Positions 10,350 through 23,133 are shown, numbered from the stretch's first letter. The stretch is 64,000 nucleotides of DNA from Homalodisca vitripennis (GCF_021130785.1 NC_060213.1:69491501-69555500), one strand, 5' to 3'. The notes: generated by a model from the letters alone, not told the origin. Translations and numbers: made by a program.

Positions 10350-12778
10350 ATACCTTTTATGAGCTTTTCATTGTCACAATAATAACCGTATCTCCTTTAT
10401 ACTCATCAGGAGTTGTTGATGTAGCATTTTAAATTTCTTAGTTGAGTGTTAGAAAAACTTATGACTCGAGAAATATAGAACATTACATTTCTGTATGTAT
10501 TTCCGCACAAATTTTGTTGCTATAAAAAACTTTCCTACATAAATTTCATTCCGATAGAGAATTGTTATTTTATATAGGCGCATCATCTGTTCTACGTGTT
10601 TTAAGCCATAACTCCATACCTATAAAAATCATTAATAATATTTTAATATGAAAATATTGATTACATATATGTAATTTTTCTTTTACTTAGAAACAGCATA
10701 AAATAAAAACAGTTACATAATCTTTAGAGAATAAGATAAAGACACTACAAAGTTTATCAAGTAGTTTGCCTGTCTAAGGTTGTCTGCCGTTGATTTAATA
10801 CTTATTCATATGTCCGGAATTCAGTTTTATGGTGAAATATTATCTCAACACTGCGAGGCTATTTATTACGTTGAACAGTAATAGCTAGTGATTTATTATG
10901 CTAACACAGTATGATATGGTTTGTTAATATGAGAGATTTATAAAATGTAATCTTTATAATCAATAAAAAGTGAGCATTGTAAACAATTGTATTAAGTAAC
11001 TTTTATTAGATTTCTGAGACAAGGATTGAAATTAAAAAAATAATAACTTTGTGAGTTGGCTTCAGGCCTTGAGTCGAAACAGTTTATGATACAAACAGCT
11101 TAGCTGTAATTGGTTCGCCGGGAGCGAGTTTCATTGTGTTGGTAAAGCGCAGTGAGCTGCGCACCCTTTATAGAAATTGGTCGATAATAATATGGGCCTA
11201 TTGTTATTTTGTAGTATTGTTTCTATCACTAATATGCATCTTCACAGAGTCTGATTTTGATCTCAATTTATTATAAATATTTGCTTTTGCAATGCTTGTA
11301 TTTATAAATTAATAGATTTTGAAATAGAATATTCATAGATTTTCTTTGAGTATTGTAGATCTCATCCAACTCTTACGAACTTTTGAAAGTAGTAAAAGGG
11401 TCCGGGAATGGACGAACTGTAATGAGAGGTTTACACTGTAAATGCATTACATTAAATATATAAAGATCTAAAGATGGCATTAAGTTTGCATATCAATCAA
11501 GCTGTAACATCTACAGACTGCATGAGTATTTACAGCTATTGTGAGATTTACAGACAATTCAATCACCCTACACTTTTCCAATAACAGTCACATCGCGCTA
11601 TCTACAGTTTCTGGGACTAACTAAGAGGAGTTGTCCTTCTGCTTCTAATTTAGATCAGATTTAGAATATCCACATGTTATTATACAAATTAAAAATAAAT
11701 TTTAGGAGTATCTTTCATAAGTATACTCGGATAAGTATTTTTATTTTCATCTAAATTCTGATTTAAAAAAACACTTACTAATACTGTAGAAACATAATGC
11801 ACGATAAATAATGTCATGCTGTTTTGTGTGCTGCTTAATCATACAGTTATTCCAAAGATGATCGAGCTTATCAATGTATGTATAGAAAAGAATATTACAA
11901 ACGATATTCTTGCTATATTTATTTACTTGCTTGCCATTTCTCTAAGGTCTAATACCTGAAGTAATATTTTGAAAGTTTACAATAAACTATATAGGATACC
12001 TAGAACAGGTTTCAACATTTGTCTTAAGGAATAGGTTATCTCGATCAATTACAAATAACGACGGACACAAACATCATATGGATTGGTTGACGTTTGGTTC
12101 TTTGACTGGCAGAGAAAACTGAGTTATTAATAAAACATTCTTATAGTGTACTCTTGTAATGAAAAAACTCTATCACCTTTGTAGATTTAAACAAAAATGC
12201 ACTTTTAGTATCTATTGCAGTTCGTTTTTGTTGAGGAAAAAGTAATAATTGGTAGCTAATATATATTTAATTGCAATTGATATTTTTTCACGTGCCTTTT
12301 TTATGTTTTTGGGATTTGAGAGTGTTTACGATTGTAATATAAATGCATTTCAAACCAAACGTTCCAATATATTGTTAAATTTTCAAGAAGAGGTGTTCCG
12401 CCTTGTAGGTTATAAACAGGTAGGTTATATGCTTGATAGGGACTGTTCACACTGCAACCCTTCACCTGAGTCTGGGAAATCTGTTGCTGAAAAGTCTATT
12501 CCTCATCAGTCCGCATAGCACTATTGTCAATACCAGTTAACGTGTTTGGGAAAATTTTAAAATATTATATTTTATTATATAATTTATATTTTATCCGGAT
12601 TTTTTCAGCTCGTCTTTTATAATTTATTTATGTTATGTATAACTCTAACGTAGACATTTACACTTAAAATCAACGGTCTATACCATAAAAATACTTTCTG
12701 GCAATGTAGGATTTCAAAAGTTTACAAAGTATATACGGAATACTTGATTTCATTCTTTTCTTTTTTGTTCCTTTTAGA
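10350..12778. other. AT-rich spacer
   Basis: No firm gene or transposon. A plus-strand open stretch at 12249-12518 has no recognised homology. A good donor-like CAG/GTAGGT falls inside it near 12419, but I could not define an acceptor, so it is not called. A less AT-rich stretch near 11050-11170 is also unexplained. Confidence 0.4.
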
Positions 12779-12994
12779 TATATTTTCAAAAAACTTTACT
12801 GCGGCACAAGGATGTGCTTATACTTTAAATGGCAACTTTATACTAATATGTCTCATTATAATACTACTTTTTCAAAGTTTTTAGTTTTTGACACAATGTT
12901 ACCAATTCCAAAAGGATTATATCATTACGAAAGTACAGCATATTTAAAACATGTTTTAAGTTATTGTTACGGTAAAGCATTAGTGAAGTCTTAG
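12779..12994 (+). CDS. candidate 3'-terminal exon, unknown protein
   Basis: A very strong acceptor (pyrimidine tract TTCTTTTCTTTTTTGTTCC then TTTTAG) precedes a frame open for about 71 codons to a TAG stop. The peptide is protein-like, with residues such as KKLYCGTRMCLYFKWQLY and later MLPIPKGLYHYESTAYLK. It is rich in Tyr, Lys and Cys and includes PIP. A donor-like ACG/GTAAAG near 12970 would give a shorter internal exon instead. No partner exons are found nearby, and the protein is not recognised. Confidence 0.38.
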   Translation, partial: YIFKKLYCGTRMCLYFKWQLYTNMSHYNTTFSKFLVFDTMLPIPKGLYHYESTAYLKHVLSYCYGKALVKS

Positions 12995-13264
12995 TTTAGG
13001 TGTGTAAAACTATGTCTAATAAAAAATTGCTAAGCACCTCCGATCGTGTTATTTTGTTAACGAATCCACAGTTTCTTCATTTCATGATGGAGAACAAATA
13101 TAACACTTCTGCACAATTTTTTTCCATATTTGAATACGAATACGCTACAAGATAGGTAGTTTTCGTCTAACATTTGAAACGTATACCTAAATGTTTCCCT
13201 ATGTCAGGTGTCATTCATTATTCTTACAAGTTTATTTATACCGAGACTTTTTTGTTCCCTTCAA

Positions 13265-13385
13265 CATGTAGGTCAGTTCGTTCTCAAGAACCGTGCGATC
13301 AGACAAACAGTTACCCAGAGATGAAGTTTAACTATTCCCTCGAGTGATAGGCTTAGCTAACACTCAGCCATCAAATATGTATTAG
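13265..13385 (+). repeat. dispersed repeat R1, partial copy
   Basis: Contains CTCGAGTGATAGGCTTAGCT and the following AACACTCAGCCAT. A close relative is at about 36340-36420 (CTCGAGTGATAGACTTCGCT) and weaker ones are at about 32700-32745 and 48890-48965. Probably a dispersed non-autonomous element; its ends and class are not determined. Confidence 0.55.
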
Positions 13386-13389
13386 ATTT

Positions 13390-16300
13390 TACGGAATATT
13401 ATCAAAGACCAGAATTTAGATTTCGTGAAACTATAAAATTTGGTAAGAACAATTATTATTCATTTTATATTATTTTACTTTAAAGTCATAAATACCAAGT
13501 AATTAAATTTAGTCAATTTGAAATTCATAATTTTCTACGTGTGAAAATAACTATGTGCTAATTTTCAACACTCTACTCTGTTTGCAGTTATTGTTTGTGT
13601 GACAATTTATTACGTTATATAATCAACGTAATTAAAGGCAGTGAGAGTTGTTCATTATTAAATTATTAATATTTGTCCTACGGATCAGTTACGCTGTAAT
13701 CTCTGCTATTCATTATGTGGGATTATTACAATACGTAATCAAGGGATCAGTGTGTAATATCATATAACAAAATAAGTGTTCTAGTCCGGTGGTGTTATCG
13801 GGGAAAAGCGTATTGTTCTCTGTTACAATTTCAATTCAGGCGAGTTTTCTGTGAGGGTGAGAAACAGCAATTGTAGTACATGGAAATAAGGGATGTATAC
13901 CAGTATGAATTTCAAATTTCCTGAGAATATATCACAAAAGTTACCATGTAGGCTACTAGATTTTTTGTAATTTATCTGCAAAGGTATACTATAAAAATAA
14001 TTGTTATTGTAAAATGTATATAGATAATTCATTGAGGCACTAACCACTTAATTAAAACAGAAATTATTATTGGAGAGTAATATATAAATTAAGAAACTTT
14101 TACCTGCAGCTGTTTACACTAGTATTTGTAGTATACTAGTATTTGTATCTTGGAGCTAGTACCTAAGTTTTATTGCAATCATATTCCATTCATACAATAT
14201 TTTATAATGGGCATTTAATCATTTGTAAATATAAAAATTTTTTGCAATGATATAACCGTTCCTATATTATAATGGTCTTATACGTTTACTGGCATATTAA
14301 TTTATGGCCGGGGGATATTTTCTTCGTGTGACCAAGAACTATATGCTGATTTAGCTCTCTCATGATTCAGGGGATAGGTTATTTATGTAACAGGCACAAT
14401 CGACGAGCTAAATAAGAACCTCCTTATTCAAAGGGGGTGCTATATCAGAACATGAATATGGTCACATGCTGCATCAACATGACAGCAAGAATATAGAGGT
14501 TCTAAGTCCAGAGGTTACTAATTAAGGCACACAGAGATGACTAACTACTTTGCATCTTAGAAGGAATTTAAATTCTTAGATGATAAGGTTCTTAAACTCA
14601 AAATGAAGTGCATCCCCAGACTAGATGTAAGAGACGCTGAATACCTCCGTAGTCTATGATCTTAGAGTCTAACTGCATAATCTAAGCACGCAAGCTGATT
14701 CCATATGACATCTATGGAGTAACATTTCCTGAGAAGAAATTGATTTGCAGCTACTTTAGTTTTGTTAAAAAATGCTAGATGGTAAATATTTACGGTTCAT
14801 ATATTTTCTAGCTTGATTAAAGTGGCAATTTTCCTTATCTTTACTAAGTTTCATACAGGTAATATAATAATTATTTACGTGGTTTACTGTCGTTTGGAAA
14901 CCAGTCCTATACAAATAAAGTTGAAGGTTTATTAGTCTGTGTGACAAAATTTCGAGGCAGTAGAAAATGTGAGTATTTTTAATTAAAGTTAATTAAGATG
15001 CAAATACAATTATGAAAAATGTATACTCAAGGTGATAACAATAAACAGATTACATCTACTTTAAATAATATCAACCTTTATTTACTTATGTTTAAGCGGT
15101 TTTAACAAAATAATAGAAACAATGTACAGTGTATCAAATAATGAAATTTACTTGCTACGGAAATGCGCAATCACAGCTTATTATTCCACCACAAAGGCCA
15201 CAGCTGCAGGCCTCTTCTTTAACGTTTCATCAAAAATTCATAACATTATTTATATATTACTTCCTTATAATATAAAGTATTATTTGCTTTTCACAGTGCT
15301 CTTTCTTAAGGCGGTTCTAATCGTAATTGAACTGTCACTCTGTCTCTAATTTAAATTATATAATATGTCTTGTAAAACTGTATGAATTTCCTTAAAAAAA
15401 TTAAATTATTAAATTTAATTAATTTAAATTAAATTATCTTATAGGCATACATTTTTTTAAAGATTAATTTCTGTACAAACAGCTCATCTAGAAATACTCG
15501 AAAGGTAAGTTATTATTTGAACCATTCATAAGGAAACATTGGGTGGGAAATAAATAGGTTTGCATAGTTAGAACTAGATTAGAATTTTGAGGTGTTTAGA
15601 AAACAGAATATTCCAGAAGTAACTCAGAGTAGTTCATCTAGGATAGAGTGTAATACATATAAACAGCGTGATAAGGTAAATTCATCAGAAGATCTAAAAG
15701 GAGATACTTCGTTTTATTAGTAAAATATGCACATAGGACAAATTAAAAACAAAGTTTTACATGATTAACTTGATTTATAATACAAAAATCACTATTTTAT
15801 TACAATAAAACTAGAAAATTGTATTTAAAATATGCAATTAGTTTTTGTGTATAGTAATTTATGGAAAAATAAATAAAAAGTTATATATATTATAACTTTT
15901 AATATAATAGTTAAAGTTATATAAAATTTTGAAAATGAGAGCAACAAAGCATCTCTAAACCACACTGAAGGTGGGAGGTACGAGTACATTACCTTGAGTG
16001 ACAAAGATATAACCTGGAATGTGTTTGCTAAAAGCATTCTTCTTTAATTTTACCATGATCACAAAAGGGATGTTTTCCTTTGGTAAATATAACACAATGT
16101 AGTTGTACCACATGAAGAAACACCATGTCAGACAAATCTTGTTATGTATAAATTATATTTTGAAATAACCAAGAATTCATTGCTTTTCATTTGTAACGGA
16201 TTATAATTTTAATTACCACACCGTCAAAACATCCTTTCACCTTTGATTCACCGGTTATGAGATCCATTATAAGAATATTTATTTATTTTGCCAAAAATGT

Positions 16301-16476
16301 TCCATTCAAAATTAAAAGCAACTTCCCCGTAAGCATTCTACTTGAGAGTTCATAGATTAAACTATCTAACCAACCAATTAGTCATCCATCAGTTGAAATT
16401 AGGCCGCTTTTTGCGAATTCTGAAAAATTAACCTACAATAAAACCTGATGTATCAAACCGATTAGAAACTTGAAAT
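13390..16476. other. AT-rich spacer
   Basis: No gene or transposon recognised. The stretch at 14290-14750 is less AT-rich and has no visible splice-bounded frame. Short low-complexity AT runs occur near 15390-15440. Confidence 0.45.
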
Positions 16477-16596
16477 AAACCAATGCGGAGTCACAGTATA
16501 GTTTTAAGAAGTTCATCTAGCATGTTAATAAAAAAGGCCCACTCCCGTCCCTCCTTTTTCCGCTTTCTTGCTTCCATCGTGACGATCACCATTTAC
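16477..16596 (+). repeat. one-arm relic of the foldback element
   Basis: About 120 bp matches the spacer plus the inner part of the right arm of the foldback at 39967-40914. The match starts at AAACCAATGCGGAGTCACA and continues through TTTTAAGAAGTTCATCT and a diverged C-rich tract. No inverted arm lies to its left, so this copy has a single arm. It shows that the 16-bp spacer belongs to the family. Confidence 0.75.
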
Positions 16597-17984
16597 ATCA
16601 TCGATTTCATTTACAAAATTAAACCCTTGATTACAATTAAATTATAGGTGTCTTTATATTATGAATATATTATGAGTGTCTATTTACATATCTAAGGATT
16701 AAAATAAAAACCTACAAACTGTTCAGTCATGAACTATTTTCTAAAACTATAAGACGATATTTGTTGAAAAATTTTTTTTAATCTGAAAGAAAATAAAAAA
16801 CTATTTACATATCAAATAAACTGCAAAAATCTGTAATATTTTTCTATAAATTGTTTGTAAAATAAACTATGTAAATGCGACTAGTATAAAACGTACGCTG
16901 ATCACAAAGTACCCCAAATAAAGTTCTAAACCGTTTTCTAAAAATCTACAAAATGAAAATCTCAGAAATAAGACTAAGAGGATACAATGTCTAGTTCATA
17001 ATGCTGTACTTCATTGTTATTCAATAGCCATATCTGATAAAAGCGTGATACTACAAGGTATAAATTGTAAGAACAATGTTTCGTGGGCTTAAGATTTATG
17101 CTTGAGATATTTTCTCACACTCTCAATTTTGGGAAATCTCCTTCTATTGTCACACTCAATACCTTTTCGATCTTTTAAGTAGATTTGAACCAATTAATAT
17201 GAAGTAACATATTAAAAATCATAGAAAAATAACAGTTATTATCTTGAAATAAAACATTAATACATCAAAAATACGTGTTTAAGTATTGTATTTTAAATCT
17301 GCACTCTAGAAGCAGATTTCAACGTAACTGAATGGGAATCAAACGTGAAGGTGCGTAAATCCAGGGGATAACCGGGATATAACAGGGGTATTGTCTAACT
17401 CTACACACATACGGAGTGGACTTAGCATTACTTCCGTGTTGTCATGTACACTGACAACCATGGCTTAATTACACATAATAGACTAGCGTGAAAAGCTCAT
17501 AACAATTGGAGTTTATTTATTTATTCAAACGGAATTCATCTTCAATTTTATATTATAGCTTAGTTACATAGTTAGCTTAATTTATTGAAATAAACGAGAT
17601 TTAATGTTTGATAAATATTTCATGCATGATCAATTAACACTAATACTACTACAATAATAAAATGACTGTAAACCACGGTAGACGATTAATTATTTTAAAA
17701 TAATATGTTTTAACATTAATAGATATAACTATAGACATAGCAAGATACAAATCAAATAGATGCATTAAAAGAGTAACAATATGTTAAAATATAAAGAGAA
17801 TGACAAGCAATAGTGAGCGACAACAATGCAACAGTCACACACAACCAGCATCAATGAACAGCAGAAAACAATAAATAAGAAAGACAAAAAATAACAAGAC
17901 ATTAAAACAAAGCAATAACAAAGCAATTTAATATTAAATAGCAATAAATAAATGCAGAGAGAACAAAAATCAATAAAGACAAAG
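16597..17984. other. AT-rich spacer
   Basis: No gene or transposon end recognised. From about 17760 the plus strand becomes A-rich with AACAA and AATAA runs, probably part of the decayed LINE that follows. Confidence 0.45.
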
Positions 17985-18335
17985 AAATATCGTTCGTAAC
18001 AAAAAATGGCACCAAAAAACTGATTGTGTGGCATTTTAAAGACGCCACTTGAGATACTGAATGACTGCAAAAGATTTGTGTGGCCCACCTACAGCACACT
18101 GCACTACTAGGGCGAACTGTTAATGAGAAAGCTAAATATTTCAATTAATGTTCTGAATGTATGATTCAGGTTTCAAAGAAGGTGTCAGTAAGATGCCAAG
18201 GTCCCTCACTTTAGACACTCTGATAAATGTCTCTCTCAGAAGACTATAGTTGAAGATTACTGGCAATTCAAACTATGTAAAGTAATAGCCTGACACCTCT
18301 TCGGGTTAAATTACATTATGTTCTCTAGGTGTACA
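17985..18335 (-). pseudogene. decayed LINE reverse transcriptase, C-terminal part
   Basis: The minus strand reads SLLRETFIRVSKVRDLGILL, then TPSLKPESYIQNI. This is the conserved block downstream of the RT palm in jockey-like non-LTR retrotransposons (family pattern: L-x-RV-x(3)-DLG-x-x-x-x-P-x-L-x(4)-HI). Upstream, NVIxPEEVSGYYF recalls the KCxVM... block that precedes it. Downstream the frame is broken by stops and shifts, and only scattered similarity continues toward 17985. No catalytic palm motif is present. It is a truncated relic distinct from the two LINEs at 21-32 kb. Confidence 0.6.
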
Positions 18336-20699
18336 AACTACGAACCAATAAGTGTAAAAACTGCGCCTATTTTATTCAAAAAAATTCCCAATTTAGACTC
18401 ACAAAAATAAAAGTATTAAATTAGTAGGTAATCGAATTTTATTCTTTATCTTTTTCTAAATCTTTTAAAATTCCAAGATGATAACCATTCAAGGTTTTAA
18501 AAACGAATGGTTATACAGGGGTGCTGAAAAGACTTGAAACTTTTTCATATTATGTATACTCGTAACTTCCAAACATAACCCTTTTTCCCGTGATATATGG
18601 AATAAAATTGAATTTTGTTATGCAGTTAGTGTTTCTTCACAACCTCAGAGGCATGGGCAGTAAAACATCGTTCGAAAAGCTTAAATCCAGATTCATAGAT
18701 CGATGTGCACACCGTTTTTAAAGGTCTTCATTATTACAACATCATCCTGCAAATTAGACCTCGAAAGGTTAATACTAAGCAAAATGGCGGTACTAGAGAC
18801 ATTTCAAAACTGATGTTATGTGCAAGTTCAAGAATGCCTTAATGTTATTGTAACCATATTATCAGATGAAACTACAAATTTTCACACGTCATTTCAGTAC
18901 ACAGAAACCTACAGTATTCATTGCCCTGCTTTACTTTTTAATAAACGGATCACTAGGAATCAGTAGAATATTTTTATTGTAAACACAGTTGATATGTACA
19001 TAACTTTAAAGGACTAGTTATGAAAATAAGTATGACACAAACAGCACTTCAAAAGCTTTGTCCCTTTCAATATGGTGATGGTGCAAATATTTTTTTTTAA
19101 TAAACTGTGAAATGAGTAGAAAATTCAGAAAGTAATTGAATATGGCGGTTAAAATGTAAAAATTAATTTAATATAAAACTGCCATTATCTGTATTCAGTC
19201 AAATATTTTTCATAGTTAACTAAAAACTGCTGCATGATATTCCTAAAGATATAAAAGGAATACCCGCGGTACGATCTCATGTATGTGGCAGGATCGTAGA
19301 TATTCACTGAAAGGACATTAAAATGATAGCAAGGTTGTATCTCGTATAATTCTAAATTTTGTTGAGTCTAACGACCGTAACATTATAATGAGAAAATGTA
19401 TGCCTCAAGAAGTTATATATTGAGCTGTCCCTGTAACCGTTCCTTATCATATTAAAATAACGTCTGTATAAAGATGGCATTGTGTATAATATGGAATATT
19501 AGCAATTTCCTTGAAAAATATTTGTTTAGTGTTTTGTACAAGTTTGTACGGTTTATCCTCCAGGGAATATCCTGTAATCTTCTAAAAATATTCCAAATAA
19601 TAATTTGGCTCCAATAATATCCATCCCATGGATTAATTTTGTATGTACTCTAGAGAATATATTTCACCATAGATTAAGTGTGGCAGACCATTTTAGCCAT
19701 ATCCATTACTTAGATTAAAAAAGCCTTCGAATCCAGTTGTTAACTTCCATATAAGGACTTTAGTGCAATACCAAACCGCATTAAAAGACTTGCATGAATT
19801 CCGGTGATTGTAGATGCTAATTTCTAATGCATAAAATATATTTTAGTAGCATTTCTGTCGTTTGTTAACTCATAGTAAAGGATTTGGAACATAAAAAACA
19901 CTATCTATGTTTTTTAGTTGGTTTTGAATACATTTATTTCTGTTTTACTCTTTTCTTTCTCTTCTTGATCTCTAATCTCCAAGTCCTTAACCTCTAAACT
20001 ATACGAAACATCGATTGTGAGCGTGGGGTGTTGAAAGTCGGGACTCATGCAAATTACATCGACTTTGTGGAATTCGACAAATTATAACATTTTTATTTCG
20101 TATTATCATAAATCATGTTAATTATTCGAGAAAATAATCTTTAAACAGTATGTTTCTTACGTGTCTTTATTAGCACTAATTTTGTAAACAGATCTTTACT
20201 TGAAATTGGAATATAACCTGAACACTAGAATATTTCGTTCGGCTGCAAATGGCTGAAGATAAAACTTGTTTAAACAATTCGCTAAGATGCTCTAGTTTTG
20301 CAAATACCAAAATTGAAGTGGTTCCAGGAGGACATCAAAATTTAGGACTGACTTAGTCTTAAAATTAAATGTTAATAAAACTTGTTATTCAATATACATT
20401 TGTTTTACGTAAAATGTAAAACATTACTAAGCCAAATGTCTTTCTTAAATATCCTTGACCAGCCAGCCAAGAAGAAATTATTCAGTTTAAAAGCTTCTCC
20501 AAAACCAATAAATATAAATAATAAAGTTTTTTAAAGTCCACCAAGTAATTACGATTGCATAGGTGACGACTGTGTTCTGATGTTCTACACGATGGACACG
20601 TAATCAATTGACTTAGTATTCATCAATTGATCTAAAACAAGATGCTGATTAAATGGGTCATGTAAAAAATACTTAGGCCTCTTTCTCTTTTTGATTTAG
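18336..20699. other. AT-rich spacer
   Basis: No gene recognised. A TATACAGGGGTGCTGAAAAG at about 18514 resembles a mariner-type terminus, but no inverted partner was found to the right. Confidence 0.45.
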
Positions 20700-20809
20700 C
20701 ACTATTAGATAAGGAAATTACCCCAATGTTGAGTTTGGCTTGTTGCTACGATCAAGAAAATATGCAGAACACTGTAAACGTATGGCCATTGGAATTTACT
20801 CCGGCCTTG
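20700..20809 (+). CDS. candidate internal exon, unknown protein
   Basis: A strong acceptor (CTCTTTCTCTTTTTGATTTAG ending at 20699) and a donor (CCTTG then GTATGT, GT at 20810) bound 110 nt. The other two frames hit early stops (TAG, TAA), but the third is fully open: LLDKEITPMLSLACCYDQEN, then MQNTVNVWPLEFTPAL. Entry phase leaves two bases for the upstream codon; exit is phase 0. The peptide has normal soluble-protein composition. No family is recognised and no neighbouring exons are identified within several kilobases, so confidence rests only on the splice sites and the single open frame. Confidence 0.42.
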
Positions 20810-21321
20810 GTATGTTTTGTGCCTAAGTTGATTTTTCCTTGTATTCTTGACAAAGAATATATGTATATTAGCTCTTACCACCGGTCTCACACACACAATT
20901 TTGAACATCGAAGACCTTACAGTAGTTTTTACACATGATGTAGCTATGGTACTACAAAATATAGTAGTTAAATCATAATAGTACACACGCAGAGCAAAGT
21001 TTGTTAACTGATCCGGATATTCAGGACTATTAAGGCAAGCAATTAGGGAAACTTTGATCGCCAAACCCGGCTTTAGCTGCTTACGTATATCCTGACTGTA
21101 ATCACTGAAACCACAGTCTATTTAAAGTTTGGCTCAAAACAAAGTTGGTAAATTTAAAAGAAAAACGCCAAAAATTGCTTTTCAATGAATATATAATGTT
21201 TTTTATGCAAATCTTTCCTTGGGTTTAATAGTTTATTTCAATACTTTGTCCAATGATATTATTAGTTTACAAAGTATAAATAAAATAATAATGGTTCATT
21301 TAAATTAGTTCAAAAAAAATG
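20810..21321. other. spacer before the LINE
   Basis: AT-rich, nothing recognised. It ends in AAAAAAATG (21313-21321), a possible left target-site duplicate of the LINE that follows. Confidence 0.45.
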
Positions 21322-21455
21322 GTTAAAAAAGGTGGTTTGTTTTGGGCAGACAGCCTTCCGTTACGCTCTCACATTTAACATTAAATTGTAAGTTATTACA
21401 TAGCTGTTACACTCAATTTATATTTTTGTGAGTTTCTTAAATATCATTCTCAGTA

Positions 21456-22415
21456 TGGCATCAGAAAACTGTGGCGATTGTAACGATAAACTTTCTAAAA
21501 CCGGAGACTATGCATCGTGCTCATCCTGTAGCAGAGGCTTCCACTTTGAAAGATGCAGTGTGAAGAAACAAACTTGGACATCCATGGGCGCTAAGCAGTC
21601 TACTTGGGTATGTACTAGTTGTAGAAAGAATAAAAAAGGTTCTACATCCCAAAATGAAGATGAAGACGTACTTCCCAAAGCAAACACGGATGACGATTTA
21701 GAGGTTAGTAGCCTAGGTGTTCAGAGGTCTATCCTTGCCAAATTAACGGCCCTCATGGACATGAAGGAAACCTCGACAGTATTGAGTCATCTATGAAGTT
21801 TCTCGCTGAAAAGTATGACTCATTGCTGGATTAGGTCGTCGAACTTCGAGCTGAAAATAAAGAGCTTAAAGCCGAAGTTAACACCCTTAAGTCAAATGGT
21901 CAAGCTTCCAGAGAAGCAGTTGACAAGCTGAACACCAAGGTGGCAGAACTTTCAGCTGAGATTGCCGACCTGGACCAATACGTTAGAAGGCTAAAACTTG
22001 AAATACATGGGCTGAAAGTGAAAGGAAACTCAGCACAAGAAAATCTTGCAGAGGTGCTACAAAAGGTGGCCAAAGACATCCATGTGGACTACCAGCCTTC
22101 CCAGGTTCATCAGGCACATCGTCTACAACCTCGTAAAGACGGCAACCCACCCACCATCATCGTCGAATTCTATTCAAAGACTATAAGAGACAAGTGGCTG
22201 CACAGTGGGAGAAAAGCAAGAATCAGCGGAGTTTATTTCAACGAGAGTCTTTCGGGTTATCATAGGCTGTTACTCAAAGACGCTAAGCTAAGAGCCAGAA
22301 CACATAGCTACGCTTTTTTTGGTTTAGTGGCGGGAGAATATTGGTTAAAAAGGGAGAAACCAGTCAAAATGTTCTGGTCATCAAGTCTAGAGACGACCTA
22401 AAAAAGATAAACTAG
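21456..22415 (+). pseudogene. LINE ORF1 (PHD finger, nucleic-acid chaperone-like), broken
   Basis: ORF1 of the host LINE, about 320 codons. Residues 1-60 form a PHD-type zinc finger: CGDC, then CSSC-x4-HF-x2-C, then WVCTSC. A Lys/Glu-rich coiled coil follows (ELRAENKELKAEVNTL...). The C-terminal part (HQAHRLQPRKDGNPPTIIVE) resembles the FP/chaperone-like domain common in insect LINE ORF1 proteins. The likely start is the second Met, just before ASENCGDC, not the upstream in-frame Met. Breaks: a frameshift near 21770, an in-frame TAG near 21833 and a frameshift at the T-run near 22313. After that shift the expected end VIKSRDDLKKIN is followed by TAG. The role is probably RNA binding during retrotransposition. 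Confidence 0.8.
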
Positions 22416-22862
22416 GTTAGCCTAAAGTAAACTCAAACAAAAAACTAACTTAAATTGTTTAACTTCGAAATGGAGCCCTTTTTCACCAGTATTCTGGATA
22501 TTTGTTTGTTTATATTGTTTTTTGGAAGCTGTAGCATGAATTTAGCCTATATATTACAACCACAGCATTTCTTACGATATTTATACTATAGTAGGCCTTT
22601 AGAAATTGTTGATTTTTTTCATAGTTTGTTTAATTTGTTGTTGTTTATTGTATCTAGATCTCTGTTGTGTTTTGTTATTGATTGTTGTTATTGCTCTTTA
22701 CACCTCTTTAGTTTATTGTTCCCTTTATTGGAGGCAAAGAGGGTTTGTTAATTTTTTAATAGTCTATTTAGCTTGTTATTACTTGTTGCCTCTCTACCTG
22801 TTGCCAGTAATGTTTAGATTTTGTTGTTACATTTCAAATAGTTTAGTCTTAACTCATTATTC
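22416..22862 (+). other. inter-ORF spacer of the host LINE
   Basis: A T/TTG-rich tract separates ORF1 from ORF2. The hydrophobic open frames here are products of T-richness and are not called. Confidence 0.6.
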
Positions 22863-23098
22863 ATGCAGGAATTAAATTTAGCCGATAGTCGTTTATATTA
22901 CTGTAATTATGGCAGTTTTGAAGAATGGACAAATATCCTAGGTGAAAGTAGAAGGGATATAGACCTTCTTTATCTAAACATCAGATCTATGAATAAACAC
23001 TGGGACACACTAAAATTACATTTTGTATCCAATAATGGTAGGCCTAAGTTTGATCTGATTATTTTATCTGAAGTGTCATGTGACTCTCATGAGTTAGC
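22863..23098 (+). pseudogene. LINE ORF2, endonuclease N-terminus (left block)
   Basis: ORF2 starts at MQELNLADSRLYYCNY and enters an APE-type endonuclease: DIDLLYLNIRSMNKHWD carries the N-terminal LNIRS/N block, and FDLIILSEVSC carries the catalytic Glu of the SE motif. The frame is abruptly replaced after 23098 by the T-rich (A-rich on minus) tail of the inserted LINE. It resumes at 28568-28587, where a degraded copy of the last 20 bp is found. Confidence 0.8.
23079..23098. repeat. left target-site duplicate of the inner LINE
   Basis: TGTGACTCTCATGAGTTAGC matches TGTGACTGTAGTCAGTCAGC at 28568-28587 at 15 of 20 positions, with the first seven identical. Both are in the same ORF2 codon frame (C-D-...). 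They flank the minus-strand LINE exactly at its A-tail and 5' end. Confidence 0.65.
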
Positions 23099-23127
23099 TT
23101 TATTTATTTTCATTTTTTTTCATTTTC

Positions 23128-23133
23128 TTTATT
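23128..23133 (-). terminator. AATAAA polyadenylation signal of the nested LINE
   Basis: The minus strand reads CAATAAAG about 100 nt after the ORF2 stop and just before the A-rich tail, the expected place for the element's 3'-end signal. Confidence 0.6.

Noticed and set aside
17765..18088. 107-codon minus-strand frame rich in Phe, Cys and Leu
   Set aside because: T-rich low-complexity translation at the edge of the decayed LINE fragment; not a protein-coding gene.
18510..18540. TATACAGGGGTGCTGAAAAG as a transposon end
   Set aside because: No inverted partner or transposase fragment found within 1-2 kb.
20705..21064. 119-codon minus-strand open frame
   Set aside because: It is antisense to the better-supported plus-strand exon 20700-20809 and has no recognised motif or splice structure.
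22455..22875. Two overlapping hydrophobic frames that look like membrane proteins
   Set aside because: They come from the T-rich inter-ORF spacer of the LINE.
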